NCBI GenBank assembly: GCA_965370315.1
Contig: CBDUTO010000124.1
Coordinates: forward strand, 1-12,874
Origin: 1-14-2-50-31-20 sp965370315
Lineage (GTDB): Bacteria; Bacteroidota; Ignavibacteria; Ignavibacteriales; Melioribacteraceae
Reading direction: 5' to 3'
DNA length: 12,874 bases
Part shown: one piece after another, positions 6,160 through 12,874 of the stretch
Position numbering within the stretch: position 1 is the stretch's first letter
Layout: each line of letters opens with the position of its first letter
Position numbers and translations under genes: made by a program
The notes under the pieces: model-generated
What the model saw: only the letters and a program-made list of their open reading frames with translations
What the model was told of the DNA's origin: nothing
Databases searched by the model: none

Positions 6160-8613
6160 ATGCGTAAACTGTTAGTATTACTGTTTTTAATTGTTTCATC
6201 AAATCTATTTGCAAACTTTGGAGCAAATGAACTATTACAAAAAGGTAATAGTGAAAATTATTTTATTGAGAACCAAGGGCAATGGTCTCAAGAAGTAAAA
6301 TATCTTGTTAAAATTAATGGTATGAATGCTTGGATAACAGATGCCGGTGTTGTTTACGACTATTATAAAATAGAACGCAATTACAGCGAAGAAAATTTGC
6401 TTAAAATACCAGAGAACGAAAAGGAAAGGTATAAAAGCGAAAATTCTTCTGTTAAAGGGCATGTAGTAAAGTCCCTTTTTAAAAACAATAATTCCTCTCA
6501 GCAATTTGTTGGTAATATTGAACAAGATGGCTATTATAATTACTTGCTCGGGAATGACAAAAGCAAATGGGCAAGTAATATCCGTTTATATAAAGGTGCA
6601 ACGGTTAAAGAATTATACAATGGAATTGATATAAAATACTATTTCGATAAAGGCTTACTCCGTTACGATTATATTGTAAAACCGGGTGCTGATATATCAC
6701 AAATAAATATTGAACTTGAAGGTGTAGAAAATTATAGTATAAACAAAGCAGGTGAACTGGAAATTGAAACCTCGCTTGGTATTGTAAAGCACCAAGATAT
6801 ATTAGCATATCAAGAAAATAGAAATGGTAAAAGACAAATAGTAAAAACTCTATTTAAGAAAACAGAGAGCGGCACAATAGGTTTTGCTATAGAAAATTAT
6901 AATAAAGAGAAAGAACTAATTATTGACCCATTGGTTTATTCCACATTTCTTGGAGCAGGTAGTAATGATATTGGCAAATCACTTAAAGTAGATAAAGATG
7001 GAAATGTTATAATTGCCGGCTATACTAGCTCAACTAATTTCCCTACAACAAGTGGTGCATATCAAACAAGTATTAGTACTATTCACGATATATTTATAAC
7101 CAAACTAAATAGTGATGGAACTGATTTGGTTTATTCCACTTTTCTTGGTGGAAGTGGAAATGAAAAAGCCTCTTCCTCACTTGTTATCGATAATGATGGA
7201 AATGCTTATATTTCTGGATTTACTGATTCAAGAGATTTCCCCACAACAAGTGGTGCATATGACACTACGCGTTGGGATACAGATGCATTTATAACTAAAC
7301 TAAACGCAGATGGAACTGCTTTGGTGTTTTCTACATATTTTGGAGGAAGTAAATATGAAGGTGGAAGTTCACTTGCATTAGATAACGCAGGAAATGTTTT
7401 TATTGCAGGAACTACATCATCAACAAACCTTCCCACAACGGATGGTGCGTTTCAAACAACTTTTGGCGGGAAAGGGTCTGGTCACGGTGATGTCTTTGTA
7501 GCTAAGCTTAATAGTGATGGAAGTGCTTTAGTATTTTGCACATATCTTGGAGGAGAATATGAAGATTATTCACCTTCACTTGTAATTGATAGTAATGGCA
7601 ATGCTATTGTTTCAGGAGCTACTAAATCATCAAATTTTCCTACAACAGATGGTGCGTTTCAAACAAGTATAGCTAATGAGTATAATACTGATGCATTTGT
7701 AACCAAACTTAATTCGGATGGAACAGCGTTAGTTTATTCCACATATCTTGGAGGAGGAAAAGCTGATAGAGCTTATGCACTTCAAATAGACAGCGAAAAT
7801 AATACTTATATTGCAGGAACTACATCTTCAACAAATTTTCCTACAACAAGTGGTGCATTTCAAACAAGCAAAGGTAGTTATTTATATGCTTTCTTAACAA
7901 AATTAAATTCTAATGGAACAGCATTAATTTATTCAACATTTCTTGGAGGAGATGGTAGAGATTATATCTACTCCATTGCAATAGATAACAATAAAAATGC
8001 TTTTGTAACCGGAAAAACTAAATCATCAAATTTTCCTACAACAGATGGTGTGTTTCAAACAAGTGCAAGCAATACTAAATATGAGGCATTCGTAACCGGG
8101 TTAAATGCTACAGGTTCAGCATTGATTTACTCCACATATCTTGGAGGAAATAATGAAGATTATGCATACTCTATTGCGTTAGATAGTGGTGGTAATATTT
8201 TTGTTGCCGGTGAAACTAAATCGTCAGATTTTCCTATAACAAGTGGTGTTTATAGAACAGATCTTGGTGATGATAGATATGTAGATGCATTTATAACCAA
8301 GATACAACCAACGCTTACTGATGTGGAATTGTTAGAGAATGTAATTCCGACAGAATATGTTTTAGAACAAAATTATCCTAATCCATTTAACCCTACAACA
8401 GTAATATCATATAAAATTCCTACAGCATCTCATGTATCAATAAAAGTATTTGATATTCTTGGTAATACTATTACAACATTGATTAACCAAAACCAAGCGG
8501 TAGGCAGTTATAAAGTTAGTTTTAATGCATCTGCATTAAGCAACGGCGTTTACTTTTATAAAATAAATGTAGGTGAATTTACATCAGTTAAAAAAATGTT
8601 GCTGTTAAAATAA
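6160..8613 (+). CDS. SBBP-repeat protein with type IX secretion (type A) sorting tail
   Basis: An 817-aa cell-surface or secreted protein. Order of parts: signal peptide (MRKLLVLLFLIVSSNLFA, 1-18); an N-terminal domain (about 30-250) beginning with a IENQGQW motif, as in the DUF7948-type region that usually precedes SBBP repeats; seven tandem SBBP units of about 65 residues (about 256-720), each with YST[FY]LGG, a D-x-x-GN turn, [ST]G-x-[TS] and an FPTT-[SD]G-[AV] signature and ending near [AF][FI][VT]-x-[KG]LN; and a C-terminal sorting domain (about 735-817) with NYPNPFNPTT at 738 and a final Ser-Val-Lys-Lys-Met-Leu. Repeats of this kind form a beta-propeller-like fold. The tail is known to direct export by the type IX system across the outer membrane; no T9SS component lies in the window. 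A strong GGAGGAAG ribosome-binding site sits at 6151-6158. The ligand is unknown; adhesion is a guess. Confidence 0.95.
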   Translation: MRKLLVLLFLIVSSNLFANFGANELLQKGNSENYFIENQGQWSQEVKYLVKINGMNAWITDAGVVYDYYKIERNYSEENLLKIPENEKERYKSENSSVKGHVVKSLFKNNNSSQQFVGNIEQDGYYNYLLGNDKSKWASNIRLYKGATVKELYNGIDIKYYFDKGLLRYDYIVKPGADISQINIELEGVENYSINKAGELEIETSLGIVKHQDILAYQENRNGKRQIVKTLFKKTESGTIGFAIENYNKEKELIIDPLVYSTFLGAGSNDIGKSLKVDKDGNVIIAGYTSSTNFPTTSGAYQTSISTIHDIFITKLNSDGTDLVYSTFLGGSGNEKASSSLVIDNDGNAYISGFTDSRDFPTTSGAYDTTRWDTDAFITKLNADGTALVFSTYFGGSKYEGGSSLALDNAGNVFIAGTTSSTNLPTTDGAFQTTFGGKGSGHGDVFVAKLNSDGSALVFCTYLGGEYEDYSPSLVIDSNGNAIVSGATKSSNFPTTDGAFQTSIANEYNTDAFVTKLNSDGTALVYSTYLGGGKADRAYALQIDSENNTYIAGTTSSTNFPTTSGAFQTSKGSYLYAFLTKLNSNGTALIYSTFLGGDGRDYIYSIAIDNNKNAFVTGKTKSSNFPTTDGVFQTSASNTKYEAFVTGLNATGSALIYSTYLGGNNEDYAYSIALDSGGNIFVAGETKSSDFPITSGVYRTDLGDDRYVDAFITKIQPTLTDVELLENVIPTEYVLEQNYPNPFNPTTVISYKIPTASHVSIKVFDILGNTITTLINQNQAVGSYKVSFNASALSNGVYFYKINVGEFTSVKKMLLLK

Positions 8614-8668
8614 TTGAGCGAAGCGAAGTATTATTTTAACACAAAATATTCACTTTAATTATTAGTTT

Positions 8669-8694
8669 ACTTTGAGTAATTTATTACTCAAAGT
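8669..8694. terminator. Perfect 11-bp hairpin after the SBBP gene
   Basis: ACTTTGAGTAA at 8669-8679 pairs exactly with TTACTCAAAGT at 8684-8694 around the loop TTTA. It lies 56 bases after the stop of the SBBP gene and 22 bases before the next start codon. No T-run follows, so it may be an attenuating or mRNA-stabilising structure rather than a classical terminator. Confidence 0.5.
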
Positions 8695-8716
8695 ATTCAA
8701 ATAAAACGAGGAAAAA

Positions 8717-9232
8717 ATGAAAGCAAAACTTTTAGTAATTCTACTTATTTCAATCTCACTATCTTTTATTGCATGTAGCGAAGATTCAGTAACTGAAGCG
8801 GTATTAGGTTCAAACTCTATAACTCTATCAGGCGATTTTTCGGACTCTTTTGACGCACAATCAATTGCAGGTTTTTCAGCAGATGATTCGGTCTTCACTT
8901 TTATGATGTCACAGAATATTAGTGATGATAGTTATGAAAATACTCTTATGATGTGGAAGCAATCATCAACATTACCTACTGTGGGTACATATAATGTGAG
9001 TTTTAATGATGATTACATTGGTTATAATGCAGATGATTTTTATGGTGCTTTTGGAATAAATGATACAACATTTTATCAAATGGAATCAGGAACAGTTAAA
9101 ATAACTACTTCAAGTTCAACTAAGATTGAAGGCACTTTTGATATGTCTGGGCAGACTCGTGATTTCTTTAATAACCCAAGTGGGCAATTAAATGTTGTTG
9201 GAAAATTCTCATCAGTTCCTCTTGATTTATAA
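8717..9232 (+). CDS. Small lipoprotein of unknown function
   Basis: A 171-aa lipoprotein. The signal peptide MKAKLLVILLISISLSFIAC has a clean SPII site with lipidated Cys at 20. An AACGAGG ribosome-binding site precedes the ATG at a good distance. The mature protein is acidic and Ser/Thr/Asp-rich. The strand pattern (SNSITLSGDFSDSF, ESGTVKITTSSSTKIEGTF, SGQLNVVGKF) is that of small Bacteroidota-type lipoproteins in which a GxxxI-xxxSxxxIxGTF stretch recurs (DUF6252-like). This is a style match, not a firm family call. It stands between the SBBP gene and the convergent receptor operon and ends just before the 9241-9275 hairpin. Confidence 0.87.
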   Translation: MKAKLLVILLISISLSFIACSEDSVTEAVLGSNSITLSGDFSDSFDAQSIAGFSADDSVFTFMMSQNISDDSYENTLMMWKQSSTLPTVGTYNVSFNDDYIGYNADDFYGAFGINDTTFYQMESGTVKITTSSSTKIEGTFDMSGQTRDFFNNPSGQLNVVGKFSSVPLDL

Positions 9233-9240
9233 TTCAATTT

Positions 9241-9275
9241 TATCTAAGAGCGAGGAAATTACTTGCTCTTAGATA
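9241..9275. terminator. Bidirectional hairpin between convergent genes
   Basis: TATCTAAGAGC at 9241-9251 pairs perfectly with GCTCTTAGATA at 9265-9275 around a 13-base loop. It starts 9 bases after the plus-strand lipoprotein stop and directly abuts the minus-strand receptor stop (9276-9278). The position between convergent genes suggests a shared terminator. T-rich sequence follows on the minus strand (complement of the bases left of 9241), supporting use by the receptor gene. Confidence 0.65.
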
Positions 9276-11495
9276 CTAATGAAAATACAACTTATAAGTT
9301 AACCTAAAATTTCTACCAGCCTCTGGGAGTATTGATTTTACACGTGATAAATGATTCCTATACTCTCTGTTTAGAATATTGTCGAGTGAAAGAGAGAATG
9401 TATGAATTAGCTCAGATTGTGAAATTGCATATTGTCCAAATCCATTAAGCACAAAATAACCATCAGTGGGTTCTTCAAATTCATCAACTCTATTCTGCGA
9501 TGCTGCCCACTCTCCATTTATACCAAAAGATAAAATATTATTAGAATATTCAATTCCTACAATTCCTTTTAGTGGCGGAATTTGAGGCAGTGGATTTCCA
9601 TTATTTTTGAAACTTCCATTTGTGTAACTTGCTGATGTCTCAAATGTTATATTTCTAATCAATTCATATTCCACTTGAATTTCAGATCCATAAAAAAGTG
9701 CAGATGTTCCCATTGCTTGATATTTCATTAGCAAAGTACTACCATCAAGCACTCCAGTATTCTTATGGAAAATAAAATATCCTAAATCATTTCTAAATAA
9801 ATTTAAATTAATGTATAGATTATTAAATTTATGATATAAAAAGAATTCTGTACCAATACCATATTCATCTTCTAAATCTGGATTCCCAATTTCATAAGAG
9901 TATGCTGCAAGATGTGGACCTTCTGAAAATAGTTCTTCTATAGTTGGTACTCTTGAAGATTTACTTATATTCACTCCAATATGTACGTGCTTTGTTATAG
10001 AATATAAAGTTGAAAAACTTAATGAAAAAGTATTGAAAATTCGTTCCCTTATATTACCAATATTAGCATCTGGATTAGATTGAATTGGAGTAATTCTGTT
10101 ATAATTAAATCGACCAGAAAACTCAAAATTAAAATTGTTGTGCGAGATAGTTTCAAAAATATATCCAGAAATATTTGCAGAGGTGGATGGTGATGTGAAA
10201 ACAAAACCGCCAACGTCAAAGTCTCTTACTTCAAATGAAGTTCCAATAATTCCGCTAGAGGGTATTATGAAATCTTTAAAATCTAGATTGATGTTTCCCA
10301 GATAATTAGTAATTTTAAATTCTGCACCAAGTAAACCATTGCATTCAAATTCTTTATGTCTGTAATAAACTCTGCTAAGTTGAGCTTCTATATGCTCAAG
10401 TTTACTACCATGAAGATTTATTCGTGTCTTTACATTATTCTGATATCTCTTCATCTCAATATCAACACCATTTGGATGGGCTCCAACAAAACCACCAGGA
10501 ACACCATAATCCAATTCAAAATTTCTGAACGAAGTTCCGACAAAACCGAAATCACTAATGTAACTTCCACCAATGCTGTAATTCAAGTTTTCAGAATAAG
10601 AGTTCTTTAACACTCCATTTGGAGTACTAATGTCACCAGCTTTTCTTTTGCTCAACTCGGCTCGGATATTAATTGGGTCTAATGGCACCTCTACGACTGC
10701 TGCGCCAAGATATCCGTTGTTTACAGTTTCTCCATATGCACCAATAGTTCCATTAATTGAATTGTGAAGTTCCTCTGGTATTTCATTTCGTATTACATTT
10801 ACAATTCCACCAATTGTTGTTGGAGTTTGAAGTAATACTTTTGGACCTCTAATTACTTCAATTCTGTCTACTGTGAATGGCTCTATCGTAACAGCATGAT
10901 CCGGGGAAGTAGCAGAAAGATCTGTAGTTTTAGCCCCATCTTCACTAATTAACACTCTATCACCTCCGAGTCCTCTAATAACAGGACGAGCTGGTGCAGG
11001 ACCCATAGAGCGCATTGCCAACCCAGTCTCATTTTTCAAAGTTGAAGCTAAAGTAATTCCCAAATCCTTTTGGAGCTCTTTCCCTTTTATTACGTTAGAT
11101 AGCTCATGCAGATCATCAAACTTAGATTGTGAATTATGCTCGGTAACAGTTATGGTTGATATTTTAATCGATTTTGGTGTGAGTAGAAAGAATCGCTTAC
11201 TTGAATCAACGTCACATTGAAAGTCAAATAATCCTTCATTAAATCCTAAACTTGTAATTCTAATCTTATATTTATCTTTTGGAACTTTATTAAATATAAA
11301 TTTGCCATCCAAATCAGCAACTTCGTATCTATCTAGCCCAAGTATTTGAACAGCTGCACTTACAACTGGTTCATTAGTCTCAGAATTATATACAAAACCT
11401 ATAAAACTAGAGGTTTGTCCATACGAGGTAATAGATATGAGTAGAACAATTAGCAATGTAATTGTTCTACTTAATCCATAATCTTTAATTAACAT
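9276..11495 (-). CDS. TonB-dependent outer-membrane receptor, ZnuD-like
   Basis: A 739-aa outer-membrane receptor. I start it at the ATG at 11495, which overlaps the stop of the upstream lipoprotein gene by 11 bases and puts a signal peptide (ending ITSYGQ) at the N-terminus. A TTG at 11513 would add six residues. Then come a carboxypeptidase-regulatory-like beta domain (about 30-110), a TonB-box-like TITVTE (about 114-119), a plug domain (about 125-240) and a 22-strand-type barrel ending in GRNFRLTYKLYFH. The plug motifs PVIRGLGGDRVLI, SPDHAVTIEP and DRIEVIRGPKVLL match the ZnuD family of zinc receptors, as do a barrel segment with Y-x-H-K-E-F-E near the middle and an IIGTSFEVRDF segment. 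Zinc (or another metal) uptake is inferred from those motifs. The operon partner is the His-bearing lipoprotein just upstream, and translation is probably coupled. The terminator is at 9241-9275. Confidence 0.9.
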   Translation of the reverse strand: MLIKDYGLSRTITLLIVLLISITSYGQTSSFIGFVYNSETNEPVVSAAVQILGLDRYEVADLDGKFIFNKVPKDKYKIRITSLGFNEGLFDFQCDVDSSKRFFLLTPKSIKISTITVTEHNSQSKFDDLHELSNVIKGKELQKDLGITLASTLKNETGLAMRSMGPAPARPVIRGLGGDRVLISEDGAKTTDLSATSPDHAVTIEPFTVDRIEVIRGPKVLLQTPTTIGGIVNVIRNEIPEELHNSINGTIGAYGETVNNGYLGAAVVEVPLDPINIRAELSKRKAGDISTPNGVLKNSYSENLNYSIGGSYISDFGFVGTSFRNFELDYGVPGGFVGAHPNGVDIEMKRYQNNVKTRINLHGSKLEHIEAQLSRVYYRHKEFECNGLLGAEFKITNYLGNINLDFKDFIIPSSGIIGTSFEVRDFDVGGFVFTSPSTSANISGYIFETISHNNFNFEFSGRFNYNRITPIQSNPDANIGNIRERIFNTFSLSFSTLYSITKHVHIGVNISKSSRVPTIEELFSEGPHLAAYSYEIGNPDLEDEYGIGTEFFLYHKFNNLYINLNLFRNDLGYFIFHKNTGVLDGSTLLMKYQAMGTSALFYGSEIQVEYELIRNITFETSASYTNGSFKNNGNPLPQIPPLKGIVGIEYSNNILSFGINGEWAASQNRVDEFEEPTDGYFVLNGFGQYAISQSELIHTFSLSLDNILNREYRNHLSRVKSILPEAGRNFRLTYKLYFH

Positions 11496-12300
11496 TAACT
11501 GTAATAGGTTCAAAACTTGCTCCTACATTTCCATCGTGCAAAATATTTAATGTAATTGTTGTGGAACCAGTTTTAAGTCCAATAATTTTAAATGCCCAAG
11601 GTTCTGCATCATCTTGACCAGTTATTTCAACTACACTTGAATCATCAATATCTATACGTAAAGTATGTGGGGGTGAAGCAGGTTGAAAAAACCTATTGTA
11701 ACTATCAAAGAAATTAACTTCTAAATGATTAGTAGTATCAGTCTTTGATACATTTAATTCTCCAATAACAGTAGTATTTGTAATTGAAACTAATTTGCTT
11801 CCACTATCTTCATCACTAATTTCTAATCCGATTGGTTTACCAAATGAAGAATCAATATTTGTAATTTTCACAGGAATATTTCCAGAACGAAAATCGCTAT
11901 GATCATTGTGCATTGCAAAAAATTCTATCGAAGTTTCACCAACAAGCAGTCCTTCTAAATGAAATTCAAATGCACCTTCCTCACCTTCATGTTGCCAAAT
12001 GTCTGCTATTGAAGGGTTCTCTATTTCCCATGCTAGGCTCTGAGGAGCATCCTCTGCTGGTGAGAACTCTAATTCATCTTCCCCAATAAATTTTATTTCA
12101 ATGTGATCTGATAAACCTCCAACTGGTGCAGTTAAAGTATCGTTAGTTTTTCCTGTCTCAATTCTAGCAACTTCAATGCCTGATGAATAAAAAACCATTC
12201 CTTTAGCCTGTATGTGTTCTTCTTGAGGTGCAATAGGTTCTTCATTGCAAGATGTAATAAGTATTAATACAAAAATTAGAGAGAGAAAAAATATAATATT
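11485..12300 (-). CDS. Duplicated-domain, His-bearing lipoprotein (5' end lost at the junction)
   Basis: An open frame runs from a TTG at 12351, but its first 17 residues are antisense to a thioredoxin gene and are not real; native sequence begins near 12300. It shows a hydrophobic signal-peptide core and lipobox ITSC, with the Cys codon at 12247-12249. The mature protein is two similar Ig-like units of about 115 residues (codons about 12204-11860 and 11832-11488). Both have GM/GL, an [IV]...EV/IKF strand, a D-S or N-P-S-I turn, an F-x-[IL]-x-GL-x-x-G-[ES]-[ST] stretch and a final I-x-V-x-[IV]. Unit 1 carries a His cluster (QHEGEEG, FHLEGL, MHNDHSDF); unit 2 keeps PWAFKIIGLKTG and one LHDG. 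The stop overlaps the receptor start by 11 bases, so the two form an operon. I infer a surface metal-binding or metal-handing partner for the receptor. The promoter is missing because of the junction. Confidence 0.85.
   Translation of the reverse strand, partial: NIIFFLSLIFVLILITSCNEEPIAPQEEHIQAKGMVFYSSGIEVARIETGKTNDTLTAPVGGLSDHIEIKFIGEDELEFSPAEDAPQSLAWEIENPSIADIWQHEGEEGAFEFHLEGLLVGETSIEFFAMHNDHSDFRSGNIPVKITNIDSSFGKPIGLEISDEDSGSKLVSITNTTVIGELNVSKTDTTNHLEVNFFDSYNRFFQPASPPHTLRIDIDDSSVVEITGQDDAEPWAFKIIGLKTGSTTITLNILHDGNVGASFEPITVNVN
12280..12300. other. Junction between two unlike DNA segments
   Basis: Left of this point lies an AT-rich minus-strand lipoprotein gene that loses its signal-peptide N-terminus; right of it a more G+C-rich plus-strand thioredoxin gene that loses its 5' part. 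The bases AAAAAATATAATATT at 12286-12300 make sense in both genes (IIFF of the lipoprotein, KKYNI of thioredoxin). A short overlap could therefore have joined them. The exact base cannot be fixed by eye. Confidence 0.75.
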
Positions 12301-12408
12301 CTCTCCATTCCCACCTTCGTAGTTTTCAAAGGCGGCAATGTCGTTGAACAATTCTCCGGCTCCATGACCAAAGAGGCCATGAAGGAGAAATTACAACAAC
12401 ACGTATAA
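12280..12408 (+). pseudogene. trxA: C-terminal fragment of thioredoxin (5' part missing at the junction)
   Basis: The plus-strand frame from 12280 to the TAA at 12406-12408 reads KKYNILSIPTFVVFKGGNVV followed by EQFSGSMTKEAMKEKLQQHV. This is the last ~40 residues of a thioredoxin: the Tyr-x-Ile-x-x-Ile-Pro-Thr cis-proline loop, the F-K-x-G-x-V-V turn, the G-x-x-[ST] step and the final amphipathic helix. The active-site CGPC half is absent. A TAG at 12277-12279 and the foreign lipoprotein sequence precede it. The codons are richer in G+C than everything to the left. The next gene, 137 bases downstream in the same direction, is thioredoxin reductase, its natural partner. So this is a real gene cut by a join, not an evolved fragment. 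Confidence 0.88.
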
Positions 12409-12410
12409 AG

Positions 12411-12538
12411 AAATTCGAAATTCGAAGCACGAAATTCTAAACAAATAAGAAGCACTAAATAAGAAATCAGAAACGTTTAGAATTTAGAATTTCTTATTTC
12501 AGATTTTTTTAGAATTTCTAATTTAGTATTTCGAATTT
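12411..12538. repeat. 128-bp imperfect inverted repeat between trxA fragment and trxB
   Basis: The arms are 12411-12474 and 12475-12538, meeting at the palindrome AAACGTTT. By eye about 45 of 64 positions pair without gaps, including the outer 11 (AAATTCGAAAT) and the block GAAATTCTAA. Each arm is built of recurring AATTC/GAAATTC/TAAAT words. The whole would fold as a long hairpin. The start resembles AT-rich repeated words that I recall from intergenic spacers of candidate-phylum genomes; that comparison cannot be checked here. It could terminate or stabilise the trx transcript. Confidence 0.7.
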
Positions 12539-12545
12539 AACTACT

Positions 12546-12874
12546 ATGACCACCCACCCCCTCATCATCATCGGTTCCGGTCCGGCCGGTTATTCCGCAG
12601 CCATTTACGCGGGTCGCGCCGAGCTTAAGCCAATAATGTTCACTGGTCCGGAAGTTGGCGGCCAGCTTACCACCACCACTGAAGTGGAGAATTATCCCGG
12701 CTTTCCCGAAGGCGTTCAAGGTCCGGATCTGATGCAGCTGTTCAAAAAGCAAGCCGAGCGTTTTGATACGCAAATCATCGAACAAAATATTAAAGAGGTC
12801 GATTTTTCTAATCGGCCTTTTGTAGTTAAAACTGATTCAGAGGAATATCAAGCCGACTCCATCATCATCACCAC
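12546..12874 (+). CDS. trxB: Thioredoxin reductase, N-terminal part (runs off the window)
   Basis: The first 109 codons of a thioredoxin-disulfide reductase, which passes electrons from NADPH through FAD to thioredoxin in the cytoplasm. The FAD-binding dinucleotide fold is clear: LIIIGSGPAGYSAAIYAGRA at about 6-25, followed by GGQLTTTTEVENYPGFPEGV at about 38-57 and GPDLMQLFKKQAERF, all classical for the family. The NADPH domain and the redox CxxC lie beyond the window. The start ATG at 12546 gives the normal family N-terminus. The spacing to the thioredoxin stop (137 bases) and the common strand suggest a trxA-trxB pair. G+C and codon use (GGC, GCC, ATC, ACC) differ sharply from the genes left of 12290, consistent with a different source genome. 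Confidence 0.95.
   Translation, partial: MTTHPLIIIGSGPAGYSAAIYAGRAELKPIMFTGPEVGGQLTTTTEVENYPGFPEGVQGPDLMQLFKKQAERFDTQIIEQNIKEVDFSNRPFVVKTDSEEYQADSIIIT

Noticed and set aside
6922..8335. Regular repeats as a CRISPR array
   Set aside because: The ~200-base periodicity is in-frame protein repeat with diverged DNA, not short identical repeats with spacers.
12301..12351. N-terminal 17 residues of the minus-strand lipoprotein open frame, from a TTG start
   Set aside because: They are antisense to the thioredoxin C-terminus, are acidic instead of basic before a signal peptide, and exist only because of the junction.
12537..12785. Minus-strand open frame of 82 codons
   Set aside because: It lies opposite the clear thioredoxin reductase frame and has no family resemblance.

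Overview
The window is AT-rich and carries mostly exported proteins. The 817-aa SBBP-repeat protein ending in a YPNPFNPTT-type sorting tail, the SPII lipoproteins and the TonB-dependent receptor with an N-terminal carboxypeptidase-regulatory domain all point to the Bacteroidota/Chlorobi/Ignavibacteriota side of the tree. The sorting-tail wording is most typical of Ignavibacteriota. This is inference from protein style; no rRNA or other marker gene is present.

Layout. Positions 1-130 hold nothing I recognise. About 130-813 is a broken LytTR-type response regulator and 902-1391 a broken outer-membrane beta-barrel gene; both read as clear proteins only across several frames and in-frame stops. 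From 1546 to 6103 five intact plus-strand genes follow (lipoprotein, secreted DUF4412-like protein, two proteins sharing a nearly identical signal-peptide segment, one further secreted protein). All are exported and mostly unassigned. Among them lie a MITE-like palindromic element (about 3045-3168) and a leftover 3' end of a lost paralog of the first lipoprotein (5386-5430). The large type IX secretion cargo (6160-8613) and a small lipoprotein (8717-9232) complete the plus-strand run. A strong hairpin (9241-9275) separates it from a convergent two-gene minus-strand operon: a duplicated-domain, His-bearing lipoprotein (about 12300-11485) overlapping a ZnuD-like TonB-dependent receptor (11495-9276). 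I infer a metal, probably zinc, uptake function.

The right end is different DNA. From about 12290 the base composition and codon use become markedly richer in G+C. The plus strand there encodes the last ~40 residues of a thioredoxin (to 12408), then a 128-bp imperfect inverted repeat, then the start of thioredoxin reductase (trxB, 12546 to the window end). The thioredoxin lacks its 5' part and the opposing lipoprotein lacks its natural N-terminus, and both losses fall at the same point (about 12280-12300). The simplest reading is a chimeric join of two genomes in an assembly, or less likely a true recombination junction. The intergenic repeat wording near 12411 resembles elements I recall from candidate-phylum (CPR/Omnitrophota-like) genomes, but I cannot verify that here.

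No tRNA, rRNA, CRISPR array, or intact transposase or phage gene was found. The most distinctive content is the cluster of decaying and duplicating exported-protein genes, the receptor/lipoprotein pair and the right-end junction.
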